Assembly: GCF_001667075.1 (NCBI RefSeq)
Contig: NZ_LZIL01000053.1
Span: forward strand, 62,001 to 126,000
Reading direction: 5' to 3'
Origin: Mycobacterium sp. 852014-52450_SCH5900713
GTDB taxonomy: Bacteria > Actinomycetota > Actinomycetes > Mycobacteriales > Mycobacteriaceae
DNA: 64,000 nt
Made by a program: the position numbers and the translations under genes. This document shows positions 17,386-25,323 of the stretch, piece after piece. The notes beneath the pieces are model-generated. The model searched no databases. It was not told the origin of the DNA and worked only from the letters and a program-made list of their open reading frames with translations. Position 1 is the first letter of the stretch, and each line of letters begins with the position of its first letter.

Positions 17386-18192
17386 ATGAACAATCCGCAG
17401 TCGTCGCAGCGGATCGTGGTAGGTATCGACGGCTCGGACGCCGCGATCAATGCGGCCAAATGGGCAGCCGCCGAGGCCGTCAGCCGCAACATCCCGCTCC
17501 GGCTGATCCATGCCATACCGCGACGGCGCGCGGGTGACGACGGCTTGGACATCGAATACGCCCAATCGTCGTTGCGCGCCGCCGACGCGGCACTGCAGGA
17601 GATGGGCATGCCGGTCAAGGTCGAATGCGACGTCGTCCGCGGTTCCTCGGAGGACGCGTTGATCGACGAATCACGCGACGCCGCAATGGTGTGCGTGGGT
17701 TCGGTGGGGACTGGTTGGGTGGCCCGCAAGGTCCTCGGCTCGACCGCGCATACCCTGGTGAAGAAGGCGCACTGCCCGGTGGCCGTCATCCGGAGCAGCC
17801 GCGACGGCGCCGATCCGGATGGCGGATACGTGGCCGTGGCCGTCGAGGAGTCGGACGCCAACGATGCGGTGCTCGAGCACGGGTTCCGCGAGGCACGCCT
17901 TCGTGACGCACCGATCTTGGCGATGGGCGTCTGGCGGTGGGGCCTCGGCGAGATTCCCTACCACCAGCTCGATCAGCGGCTCGGACCCTGGGTATCGCAG
18001 CATCGCCAGGTGCACGTCCAACCCGCCGCGGCGAGGCGCGGGGCTGCCGAATTCCTCACGCGCACAAAAGAACCCGTTCAGCTCGCGGTGGTGGGCAGCG
18101 AGGATGCCGACAGGGTCGCCCGCATGGTCGGGCCGATCACCCCGCATCCGGGCGGTCACACCGGATGTTCGGTGCTCGTCGTCCGCGACTGA
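17386..18192 (+). CDS. universal stress protein (two-domain, second domain diverged)
   Basis: USP family protein of 268 residues. The first domain has VVGIDGSDAAINAAKWA and the ATP-binding type glycine string VGSVGTGWVARKVLGS; the second half keeps the length of a USP fold and the closing CSVLVVRD strand but lacks the glycine signature. This build matches Rv2028c/Rv3134c-type dormancy USPs. ATG 17386 follows AGAGGAGG; 18 residues of open frame upstream include no better site. It stands alone between otsB1 and the convergent SpoIIAA-like gene. Confidence 0.9.
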   Translation: MNNPQSSQRIVVGIDGSDAAINAAKWAAAEAVSRNIPLRLIHAIPRRRAGDDGLDIEYAQSSLRAADAALQEMGMPVKVECDVVRGSSEDALIDESRDAAMVCVGSVGTGWVARKVLGSTAHTLVKKAHCPVAVIRSSRDGADPDGGYVAVAVEESDANDAVLEHGFREARLRDAPILAMGVWRWGLGEIPYHQLDQRLGPWVSQHRQVHVQPAAARRGAAEFLTRTKEPVQLAVVGSEDADRVARMVGPITPHPGGHTGCSVLVVRD

Positions 18193-18198
18193 CGGCGG

Positions 18199-18567
18199 CT
18201 ACCCGGCCGCCCAATCCTTGGCGCGGTCCAGCTCGTCAAGTGAGAACACGGCGATCTCGCCGGGAACCATCCACGCCACTGCGTGCAGGACGGGAGCGAC
18301 CCAGTCCTTGTCGGAGACCACCGCGATCCGCTTGAACGCCGAATGGTGCGGCAGAACGGTGCCGAAGTCCAGCTTGAGATCCTCGAGGAACCCACCCGGC
18401 CCGAATCCCTCGTAGTCGGACGCGATGACCTCGACGATCCTGACCTCGCCCGTCTGGAGCACCTGGTCTATTTCGGGCTTGAAGTCGCGCAGCTCGTCAC
18501 CGCGCAGCCGGCCCGACACGCGGATGCCGATCACTTTCTCCGGCATGTCCGGGAGCAGCTCGATCAT
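18199..18567 (-). CDS. SpoIIAA-like (STAS-related) protein
   Basis: A 122-residue alpha/beta protein of the SpoIIAA-like/DUF3478 family, recognised by the start MIELLPDMPEKVIGIRVSGRL and the acidic helix region RDFKPEIDQVL. Family members are related to STAS folds and may bind membranes or partner proteins; no serine phosphorylation site can be named with confidence. ATG 18567 follows AAAGGAGGC. It is last in a unit GNAT-USP-SpoIIAA, 34 bases after the USP stop. Its stop lies close to the end of the convergent USP gene at 18192. Confidence 0.8.
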   Translation of the reverse strand: MIELLPDMPEKVIGIRVSGRLRGDELRDFKPEIDQVLQTGEVRIVEVIASDYEGFGPGGFLEDLKLDFGTVLPHHSAFKRIAVVSDKDWVAPVLHAVAWMVPGEIAVFSLDELDRAKDWAAG

Positions 18568-18601
18568 GGGAAGCCTCCTTTGCGGGCATCGATCCTGATT
18601 G

Positions 18602-19480
18602 TCAGCGGACGACCAGCACGGGCACCCGCGCCGACTGGGCCACCGCCGAACTCACCGAGCCGAGCAGCATGCCGGGAAACCCACCCCGGCCGCGGCTGCC
18701 GACCACCACCAGTTGGGCGTGTTCGGATTCCTTAAGCAGCCATTCGGACGGCTTGTCGCAGAACAGTTTCCGCTCGACGTGCACGTCGGGATAGCGTTCT
18801 TGCCAGCCGGCCAGGCGTTCGGCGAGGATCTCGTGCGCCTCTTGCTCCCGGTCATGCCAGTCCATGCCGAGGATGGGGAATACGCCCACGTCGCTCCACA
18901 CGTGCAGGGCCACCAGCCCCACCCCGCGGCGCGAGGCTTCGTCGAAGGCCAGGGCGGTCGCCTCTTCGGAGGAAGGGGATCCGTCGATGCCCAGCACCAC
19001 GGGCGCGGCGGGGTCCGGGTCCGCCTTGTCGCCGGTGTGGATTACCGCGACCGAGCAATGGGCGTAGTGCACGAGCCCCGTGGTTACCGAGCCCAGCAGC
19101 AAGCGGCCCACCGCTCCCAGTCCCTGGTTTCCGGCGACCAGCACCCAGGCCTTCTTGGAGGCCTCGATCAGCGCCGGGACAATGGCGGAATAGACCGTCT
19201 CGGTGTGTATTTCGGGCGATTCGGACGCGCCCAGGCTGGCGCTGAGTGTTTTGCGGGCCTGGTCGATCACATGCTGAGCGCTGTCCTGTTGCCAGTCGGG
19301 CATCTCGGCATACAGTTGCCCCACCGGCCAGCCGACCACGATGGGCGGAACGACGTACATCAGCGTGATCGGCAGGTCACGCATGATGGCCTCGCGTGTC
19401 CCCCAGGCGACGGCGGCGTCGGATGCGGCCGACCCGTCAACACAAACCAATACTCCGTATTCTTTCGCGTCTGCCGTCAT
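18602..19480 (-). CDS. universal stress protein, tandem USP domains (Rv2623-like)
   Basis: A 292-residue tandem USP. Domain 1 starts VLVCVDGSAASDA and has the string AGNQGLGAVGRLLLGS; domain 2 starts VVLGIDGSPSSEEA and has VGSRGRGGFPGMLLGS, so both likely bind ATP. ATG 19480 (MTADAKEYG) follows GAGGAGCGG; the longer frame to 19567 overlaps the GNAT gene. Position between the acetyltransferase and the SpoIIAA-like gene, 11 bases after the GNAT stop, shows co-transcription, expected from the DosR box at 20060. Confidence 0.92.
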   Translation of the reverse strand: MTADAKEYGVLVCVDGSAASDAAVAWGTREAIMRDLPITLMYVVPPIVVGWPVGQLYAEMPDWQQDSAQHVIDQARKTLSASLGASESPEIHTETVYSAIVPALIEASKKAWVLVAGNQGLGAVGRLLLGSVTTGLVHYAHCSVAVIHTGDKADPDPAAPVVLGIDGSPSSEEATALAFDEASRRGVGLVALHVWSDVGVFPILGMDWHDREQEAHEILAERLAGWQERYPDVHVERKLFCDKPSEWLLKESEHAQLVVVGSRGRGGFPGMLLGSVSSAVAQSARVPVLVVR

Positions 19481-19491
19481 TTTCCGCTCCT

Positions 19492-20025
19492 CTACGCCGG
19501 CGTTTCGTCGAATTGGGGCAGCTCGATCTCGAGGTGCCGAATGGATCCGTAATCGATTGGCCGGCAAGGCCAGCCGAGATCGAAGAAGACCGTGAGCATG
19601 AGGTGGTTCTCGCCGAGGACGTCCGCGACGAATCGCCCGATTCCGTGGGCGCGGGCGATCGGGGCCAGGTGCTTGAGCAGGGTCGTGCCCACGCCCACCG
19701 AATGGTCTTGGTGGGCGACCACGACCGCGACCTCGGCCGCGTTCCGGTCGTCGACGACGACGTAGTGGGCCACGCCGATCAGCCGATCGGCGTCGAAGGC
19801 ACCGAGGGCGTACAACCCGTCCGCCGGCTCGGTGAGCTTGGTTACGAGTTCGTGCAGCGGCGACAGCTGCAGCGTGAAGAAACGAAAGTACCGGTCGTGA
19901 TCGGACAGGTGTTGATGCAGCGCCGAAACGGCCTCGGCGTCGGCGACGGTCAAGGGACGCAACGACACCAGGCGGCCATCAAGCAACCGAGCAGTAGCCG
20001 CGGCGTCCACCGATCGATTACTCAC
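19492..20025 (-). CDS. GNAT family N-acetyltransferase
   Basis: Acetyl-CoA-dependent acyltransferase of about 177 residues. The GNAT core includes VSLRPLTVADAEAVSALH, the beta4 strand region IGVAHYVVVDD and the acetyl-CoA pyrophosphate-binding loop HQDHSVGVGTTLLKHL. It looks like the GNAT part of mycobacterial protein acetyltransferases but has no cyclic-nucleotide domain. Starts at 20091 or 20079 would place a DosR box inside the coding region; GTG 20025 (VSNRSVDAAA), with GGAG close before it and TATCGT nine bases upstream, is preferred. It leads the GNAT-USP-SpoIIAA unit. The target could be a metabolic enzyme such as the acyl-CoA ligase encoded at 29224; that is speculation. Confidence 0.83.
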   Translation of the reverse strand: MSNRSVDAAATARLLDGRLVSLRPLTVADAEAVSALHQHLSDHDRYFRFFTLQLSPLHELVTKLTEPADGLYALGAFDADRLIGVAHYVVVDDRNAAEVAVVVAHQDHSVGVGTTLLKHLAPIARAHGIGRFVADVLGENHLMLTVFFDLGWPCRPIDYGSIRHLEIELPQFDETPA

Positions 20026-20059
20026 AATCTCCGACGATATTGCGCGGCGGCGCGGCCGG

Positions 20060-20079
20060 GCAGGGCCGTTAGACCCCAT
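20060..20079 (-). promoter_or_regulatory. DosR box before GNAT-USP unit
   Basis: The minus-strand sequence is ATGGGGTCTAACGGCCCTGC, with core 20063-20076 (GGGCCGTTAGACCC on the plus strand). It lies 37 bases before GTG 20025. A second half-site, CGGGACCAATGGG, lies at 20087-20099 and could bind a further dimer. Confidence 0.75.
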
Positions 20080-20112
20080 GGCCCCTCCCATTGGTCCCGT
20101 TCGGGGCGACCG

Positions 20113-21822
20113 CTATTGGTCGATCAGCGGGGCCACCCAGTGCACCCGGGTACCACCCTCCGGGGGGCCGGTGATCTCGCAGGCCCCGCCCAGTCGTTCG
20201 GCGCGGCGCTTCATGTTGGCCAGGCCGCTGCGCCGCGTGTTGCCGTGGGGTATGCCGGAGCCGTTGTCGACGATGTCGAGGACGAACATGTCGGCGACGC
20301 TGATCTCGACGGTCAGCCGCGATGCCCCCGAATGACGCAGGGCATTGCTGACCGCTTCTGTGCTCACGGCCTCGGCGTGGTCGGCAAGCTCGCCGCCGAC
20401 GGCGGTCATGGGCCCGTGCATGCGCACGGTGGTCACGATGTCCCGGTTCTCGGTCAGGTCGGCGACCACCTGTTGGATGCGCTGCCGGAAGTCGTTCTTA
20501 CCCGAGGGGGATTTCAGCTGGAAGATCGTCGTGCGGATCTCCTCGATGATGGTTTGCAGATCGTCCAGCGTGCGGTTGAGCCGGTCGGCCACCTCCGGGG
20601 AGCGCGCCCGGGCCAGGGTTCCCTGCAGGTCCATGCCGGCGGCGAAAAGCCGCTGGATGACGTGGTCGTGCAGGTCGTGGGCGATGCGTTCGCGCTCGGC
20701 CAGGATGGTCAGCTGGCGCGCGTCGTCGCGGGCCGACGCGAGCACGAGCGCCATCGCGGCATGTGTGGCGAAATCGCTGACCAGATCGAGGTAGCTGTCG
20801 TCGAAGGGTGCCTCGTGGCTGCCGCGGGCGATGGCGATCACGCCGACGACTTCGTCGCGGGCGCGCAGCGGCATCAGGATGGCCGGCCGCTGCCCGACAT
20901 CGGTGAATGCCTGAATCGGGTACCGCAACGTCTCGGTGATCAGCGCTTCGCCGGACCGGAAAACGGCCCCGCTGGTGGAACCCTCCACCGGGACCTGTTG
21001 GCCTACGACCTCGGCGGCGTGCACGCCCACCGCCGCCGAGACCACCAGCGTGTCGACCTCGTCGTCGGGCAGGTCGGGATCGGCCGGCACCAGGACGATC
21101 GCCTGCTCGGCGTCGGTCAGGGCCCGGGCACGTTCGGCGATCAGCTGCAGCGGGCGCCGGTGCGGCTCGGCGCTGGACAGCAGCGCGGTGGTGATCTCGC
21201 GGCTGGCCTCCATCCACTTCGCGGCCGTCCGCTCGCGTTCGAACACCTGCGCGTTGTCGATCGCGATCGCGGCGGCGAACGCCAGGGCGCGAGCGGCCAC
21301 CTCGTCGGACTCGGAGAATGTCCGCTGCGGCTCGACGTGGGTGAGGTAGAGGTTGCCGAACACGGTGCCTCGAATGGTGATCGGCACCGCGAGGAAGCCG
21401 CGCATCGGGGGGTGGTGCTCGGGAAACCCGACGGCGGCCGGATGGGAGGTCAGGTCGTCCATCCGCAACGCCGGCGTGTCCATCACCGACAGGCTGAGCA
21501 GGCCCTTGCCCACCGGCAGGTGCCCGATTTTGGCCACCGTGTCGGCATCCATCCCCTCGTGGACGAACGAGAGCAGGTTGCCCTCGGGGTCGCGGATGGC
21601 CAGCGCGCCGTAGGGGGCGGAGGCCAACCTCCTGGCCGCGCCAATGATCCGGTGCAGCGTGGCGTCGAGGTCGAGGCCCGCGCCGATCTCGAGGATGACC
21701 CGCAGCAGCTGTTCCATCTGGTCGCGGGCCGCCAGCATCTCGTCGAGTTGCTGGTGCATCCTGCTGACCAGGCCCCGCTGGCCGAGTCCGGCGAATGCCG
21801 AGCCGCCGTCGTCGCTCGTCAC
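20113..21822 (-). CDS. dosS: DosS/DosT-like heme GAF sensor histidine kinase
   Basis: Redox/hypoxia sensor kinase of 569 residues: two GAF domains (about 40-190 and 215-360), then a HisKA_3 dimerisation domain with phosphoacceptor His385 in IAHDLHDHVIQRLF, and a C-terminal ATPase with DNGSGIP and GLANMKRR. In the first GAF, the sequence GFPEHHPPMRGFLAVP keeps a His (H137) at the position of the proximal heme ligand of DevS/DosT. GTG 21822 follows GGAGG by eight bases and is preferred over GTG 21843. It lies 108 bases after dosR; in M. tuberculosis the two genes overlap, so a separate promoter is possible. Whether it behaves as an oxygen or a redox sensor cannot be told. Confidence 0.92.
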   Translation of the reverse strand: MTSDDGGSAFAGLGQRGLVSRMHQQLDEMLAARDQMEQLLRVILEIGAGLDLDATLHRIIGAARRLASAPYGALAIRDPEGNLLSFVHEGMDADTVAKIGHLPVGKGLLSLSVMDTPALRMDDLTSHPAAVGFPEHHPPMRGFLAVPITIRGTVFGNLYLTHVEPQRTFSESDEVAARALAFAAAIAIDNAQVFERERTAAKWMEASREITTALLSSAEPHRRPLQLIAERARALTDAEQAIVLVPADPDLPDDEVDTLVVSAAVGVHAAEVVGQQVPVEGSTSGAVFRSGEALITETLRYPIQAFTDVGQRPAILMPLRARDEVVGVIAIARGSHEAPFDDSYLDLVSDFATHAAMALVLASARDDARQLTILAERERIAHDLHDHVIQRLFAAGMDLQGTLARARSPEVADRLNRTLDDLQTIIEEIRTTIFQLKSPSGKNDFRQRIQQVVADLTENRDIVTTVRMHGPMTAVGGELADHAEAVSTEAVSNALRHSGASRLTVEISVADMFVLDIVDNGSGIPHGNTRRSGLANMKRRAERLGGACEITGPPEGGTRVHWVAPLIDQ

Positions 21823-21851
21823 CCCGATAGACCTCCGCCACACACCAAACG

Positions 21852-21864
21852 CTTGAATATCAAG
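21852..21864. promoter_or_regulatory. palindrome CTTGA-ATA-TCAAG between dosR and dosS
   Basis: Perfect five-base arms lie in an AT-rich patch of the 108-base gap between dosR and dosS, 30 bases before GTG 21822. It could be an operator of a separate dosS promoter or a short RNA stem; the function is unknown. Confidence 0.3.
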
Positions 21865-21930
21865 ATCAGCCTAATCGCAAAATGTCAAGCACCCAAGCGA
21901 ATGGCTGTTGTCGGTGGCGTGACGTCTCGC

Positions 21931-22590
21931 CTATTCCGGCGGCGCGGTGGGATGGCCGGGCCGTTGGTCCAACTTGGACGCGAACACCGCCGCCTGCGTC
22001 CGGCGCTCCATGCCGAGTTTGGCCAGCAACCGCGACACGTAATTCTTCACCGTCTTCTCGGCGAGGAACATCCGCGCGGCGATCTGCCGGTTGGTCAGGC
22101 CCTCGCTGAGCAGGCCAAGCAGCGTCCGCTCCTGTTCGGTAAGCCCGGACAGCGGGTCTTCGCGCTCCGCCGCGCCGCGGAGCTTGGCCATCAGGGCGGC
22201 CGCCGCGCGGTTATCCAGCAGGGATTTGCCGGCGCCGACCTCCTTGATGGCGTGGGCCAGCTCCATGCCCTTGATGTCCTTGACCACGTAACCGCTGGCG
22301 CCGGCCAGAATCGCCTCCAGCATCGCTTCGTCGGAGGTGAACGACGTCAGCATCAGGCAGCGCAGATCGGGGTGATCGGACACCAGGTCGCGGCACAATT
22401 CGATGCCGTTGCCATCGGGAAGCCGCACGTCAAGGACGGCGACGTCGGGTTGCAGCGCCGGTATCCGCGCCTTCGCCTCGGAGACGGAGCCCGCCTCGCC
22501 GACGATCTCGAGCTCGGGGTCCGCCGCCAGGAGATCGGCGAGGCCGCGCCGGACGACCTCATGGTCATCGACCAGGAAAACCTTGACCAT
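21931..22590 (-). CDS. dosR: dormancy response regulator DosR/DevR
   Basis: NarL/LuxR-type response regulator of 219 residues, the master activator of the hypoxia regulon. The receiver domain has acidic residues D8, D9 and the phosphoacceptor Asp54 (VLDVRLPDGNG), with Thr and Lys positions kept in LTSFTSDEA and YVVKDIKG. The C-terminal HTH shows GLSEGLTNRQIAARMFLAEKTVKNYVSRLLAKLGM, nearly identical to M. tuberculosis DevR. ATG 22590 (MVKVFLVDD) is the conserved start. The gene follows a Rv3134c-like USP by 59 bases, the same order as in M. tuberculosis. The abundance of DosR-type boxes in the window fits an active regulator; autoregulation would come through the box at 24301. Confidence 0.97.
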   Translation of the reverse strand: MVKVFLVDDHEVVRRGLADLLAADPELEIVGEAGSVSEAKARIPALQPDVAVLDVRLPDGNGIELCRDLVSDHPDLRCLMLTSFTSDEAMLEAILAGASGYVVKDIKGMELAHAIKEVGAGKSLLDNRAAAALMAKLRGAAEREDPLSGLTEQERTLLGLLSEGLTNRQIAARMFLAEKTVKNYVSRLLAKLGMERRTQAAVFASKLDQRPGHPTAPPE

Positions 22591-22649
22591 CAAGAATCCT
22601 TCCGCCGGTCGTGGGACCTCCCTATCACACATTAACTATCGTACAAATT

Positions 22650-23468
22650 TCACAAATGTTGCCGATTCACGATCAACAGCGAACAATTCGCGTCCGCCAT
22701 CACCGAACTGCCGACGGGTCCGACAAGCTCGGCGACGTGCTGACGATTGTCGGCGCCGACGATCACCAAGCCGACCGGTCCACGGTGTCCGGCCAGATAG
22801 TCCAGCAGGCCGACGTGTATCGCCATCGATTCGACCCGTAGCTGCGGATGGCGTCGCTTCCACCCGGACAGGCGGCGATCCAGGTCGGCGAGTGCGCGGC
22901 GATCGGCCTCGGTATCACCGTGTTCGGCCCGCCCCGTTCGCCGCGAGACGACCGCCTCGAGCGCGGCGCCGCGCAGCACCGCCTCTTCGATGGCGGCTCC
23001 GAGCAGCACCGAATCCGGGGACCCGGCTATCTCGACGACGGCGCTTTCTGCGGGCCGCCCGCGATGACCGTCGCGACCCCGGACGATCGCCACCGGACAG
23101 CGGGCCGATACGGCCAGTGCCGCCGCGGTGGAGCCGACGCGGCCCGGCTGAAAGTGGCGCAGTCCGACGGCGCCCACGCAGACCATCGCGGCCGACGCCG
23201 ACGAGCGGATCAGCGATCCGACCGCGGGTCCGTGGACGATCTCCGTCTCGATCTGCACCGGCGTGCCCGCGGCTCGGATCGCCGTCACCGCCTGGCGGAC
23301 CGCCAGCTGCGCGGATTGTTCGCCGTCCCCGGGGTCGGTCGCGCACAGCAGGCGTAGCGGAACGTCACGACTCGCCGCCTCGTCGACCGCCCACAGCGCC
23401 GCGCGTATCGCCGCTTTGGAACCGTCGACACCGGCGACGATCGACTTGGTTCTGGCTGGCTGCGTCAT
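22650..23468 (-). CDS. universal stress protein upstream of dosR (Rv3134c-like)
   Basis: USP family protein of 272 residues with first domain IVAGVDGSKAAIRAALWAVDEA and a partly degenerate nucleotide loop (VGAVGLRHFQPGRVGST); the second half is diverged. In M. tuberculosis the equivalent Rv3134c is co-transcribed with devR-devS, and the order is the same here. It begins 6 bases after the stop of the preceding USP, so both belong to the dosR operon. The ATG at 23468 overlaps no other gene. Confidence 0.9.
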   Translation of the reverse strand: MTQPARTKSIVAGVDGSKAAIRAALWAVDEAASRDVPLRLLCATDPGDGEQSAQLAVRQAVTAIRAAGTPVQIETEIVHGPAVGSLIRSSASAAMVCVGAVGLRHFQPGRVGSTAAALAVSARCPVAIVRGRDGHRGRPAESAVVEIAGSPDSVLLGAAIEEAVLRGAALEAVVSRRTGRAEHGDTEADRRALADLDRRLSGWKRRHPQLRVESMAIHVGLLDYLAGHRGPVGLVIVGADNRQHVAELVGPVGSSVMADANCSLLIVNRQHL

Positions 23469-23474
23469 CGGGCC

Positions 23475-24242
23475 TCAGTGGCGGACGACAAGCACCGAGC
23501 AGTCGGGGTAGCCGACGATCGGATGGCAGTTCGGGGTGGCCAGCGCGGACATCTCTTCCGTGTCGGCACTACCCACCACCGCCAGTTCGATTGCGCTACC
23601 GGGCTTTCCGCCGTATTTCGCGCCGGTCCCCGCGGCCACCGTCTGGACGCGGACGTCCGGATAGCGGCGGACCCAGCTGTTCACTCGCCGGTCGATTTGG
23701 CGCACGATGGCGTGGCGGCGCCGCCCTTCCTCCATGGCTTGGTGCACCACCTCGTCGTTGTCGGGCTCATCGGTGAGCACGACGGCGATCACACCGAGCT
23801 CCGTCGGCAATCCGTCGGAAGTACGAATGATCGCGACCGGGCAGTGCGCCCGCGCCACCAGACCCGTGGCTGTCGGGCCCAACAGCCCGTCGGATGCCCA
23901 TCCGCGCCTGGCGGTGCCGACACACACCAGGGCCGCGTCCCGGGATTGGTTGATCAACGCCTCCGCGGGATCGCCGGAGACGATCGCCGTCTCGATCTCG
24001 ACCGGCTTCCGTTCGCTCTGTATGGCGCACTCCGCTTCGGCCAGCGCCATTTCGCCGCGTTCGACCTCCCATTCGGAACGCGGCGCCGATCCGGGGCGCG
24101 CCGGTCTGCGCGGCATCACATATACCAGGCGAAGTGGCAGCTGCCGACCTATCGCCTCGTCGATCACCCACTTCGCGGCGTTGACCGCGGCCTGAGAGCC
24201 GTTGACGCCCACGATCACCGCCTTGGCGTCCAGCTGGCTCAT
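23475..24242 (-). CDS. universal stress protein (Rv2028c-like)
   Basis: USP family protein of 255 residues with VIVGVNGSQAAVNAAKWV and nucleotide loop VGTARRGWASDGLLGPT; the second domain keeps only its strands and the ending CSVLVVRH. Position after pfkB and the Rv2030c-like gene repeats M. tuberculosis Rv2030c-Rv2029c-Rv2028c, but here it also runs straight into the Rv3134c-dosR-dosS set, joining two loci that are separate there. ATG 24242 follows AGGAG. A DosR box 62 bases upstream overlaps the pfkB stop. Confidence 0.9.
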   Translation of the reverse strand: MSQLDAKAVIVGVNGSQAAVNAAKWVIDEAIGRQLPLRLVYVMPRRPARPGSAPRSEWEVERGEMALAEAECAIQSERKPVEIETAIVSGDPAEALINQSRDAALVCVGTARRGWASDGLLGPTATGLVARAHCPVAIIRTSDGLPTELGVIAVVLTDEPDNDEVVHQAMEEGRRRHAIVRQIDRRVNSWVRRYPDVRVQTVAAGTGAKYGGKPGSAIELAVVGSADTEEMSALATPNCHPIVGYPDCSVLVVRH

Positions 24243-24300
24243 GTCGGCTCCTGATTGTTCCGATCGCGCAATTTCAGGCTATTGCGGCCGCGCCCGCTCA

Positions 24301-24320
24301 GCAGGGGTCGTTAGGCCTCA
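24301..24320 (-). promoter_or_regulatory. DosR box before USP-USP-dosR-dosS operon
   Basis: The plus strand reads GCAGGGGTCGTTAGGCCTCA; the core GGGTC-GTTA-GGCCT is 24305-24318, 62 bases before ATG 24242. It overlaps the last codons and the stop of pfkB. It would give DosR control of its own operon. Confidence 0.75.
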
Positions 24321-25303
24321 GCCGCGAAGTCGTTCGTCCCCACCTCTGCCGGTTCGGCGACCAGCTCGAACAATCGCTCTATGTCGGCCCGTTCAAACAC
24401 CGCCGTACCGGGTGTCATCAGCATCGCCGCTCCCGCCGCGATCCCGTAACGAACCGACTTGGCCAGCGGCCACCCCTGCGTGAGGCCCACCGTGATCGCG
24501 GCAACCATCGCATCGCCCGCCCCGACACCACTCCCCCCCGGCATCGGAACCGCCGGAAACCGCTGGCTGGCATGGCGTGTCGCCAGCAGCGCGCCATAGG
24601 AACCCAGGGAAACCACGACGACTTGTGTGCGGCCACTGTCGATGAGTTGGTGGGCGGCCTCTAGCTGCTCAGACTCGGTGGCGAGTCGGCGACCGGCGCA
24701 TTCCCTGAGTTCTCGCACGCTCGCCTTGAGCAGGAATACCCCTGAGGAGATGTGCTGCAAGCCGCCGCCGGAGGTGTCCAGGACGAGCTTGACGCCCATC
24801 TGCCGGCAGAGGTCGGCAACCCGCTGATAGTAGTCGGCAGGTACACCCGGTGGCAGACTTCCGCTTGCCACAACGACTTCGGCCGATTGGGCTGCCACCC
24901 GCAATTGGTCGAGGCATTGCTCCTGCTCGAGGACTGTCAGCTCCGGTCCGGGCAGCACAAACCGGTATTGCTGGCCGGTGCTGGTCTCGTTGACGGTGAA
25001 ACTCTCGCGCGTTTGGGCAGCGATCGGAACCTGCCGGTACGGGACTTCCGCCTCGCCGAGCAGGGTCGTGACGAGACCCCCGTGCGAGCCGCCCGCGGGA
25101 AACACCGCCAGCACCGAGCTACCAAGGACCTTCGCGATCCGGGCGACGTTGATGCCGCCTCCGCCCGGGTCGTAACGCGTCGCAGAGCAGCGCAACTTAT
25201 CGGTCGGCCGCACGACGCCGACACTCGTCGTGATGTCGAGCGCGGGATTCATGGTCAACGTCACGATTCGAGTTCGGCGAACCGGGTCGGAAGGCATCTC
25301 CAT
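24311..25303 (-). CDS. pfkB: PfkB family sugar kinase, phosphofructokinase B type
   Basis: Ribokinase-family enzyme of 330 residues, expected to phosphorylate fructose-6-phosphate or a related sugar phosphate. The N-terminal substrate motif TMNPALD and GGGGINVARIAKVLG, and the C-terminal catalytic signature GVGAGDAMVAA (Asp as base) are intact. It is closest in build to Rv2029c. It begins 20 bases after the Rv2030c-like gene and shares its operon and DosR box. Under hypoxia it may support glycolytic flux when PfkA is limiting. Confidence 0.92.
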   Translation of the reverse strand: MEMPSDPVRRTRIVTLTMNPALDITTSVGVVRPTDKLRCSATRYDPGGGGINVARIAKVLGSSVLAVFPAGGSHGGLVTTLLGEAEVPYRQVPIAAQTRESFTVNETSTGQQYRFVLPGPELTVLEQEQCLDQLRVAAQSAEVVVASGSLPPGVPADYYQRVADLCRQMGVKLVLDTSGGGLQHISSGVFLLKASVRELRECAGRRLATESEQLEAAHQLIDSGRTQVVVVSLGSYGALLATRHASQRFPAVPMPGGSGVGAGDAMVAAITVGLTQGWPLAKSVRYGIAAGAAMLMTPGTAVFERADIERLFELVAEPAEVGTNDFAAEA

Positions 25304-25323
25304 TTTGGTTGGCTCCGCGGGGG

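Noticed and set aside
19396..22635. 1,079-codon plus-strand open frame across the dosRS operon
   Set aside because: It is antisense to dosR, dosS, GNAT and USP genes with clear conserved domains; long antisense frames are common at this GC content and the protein is a Gly/Arg/His-rich shadow with no domain.
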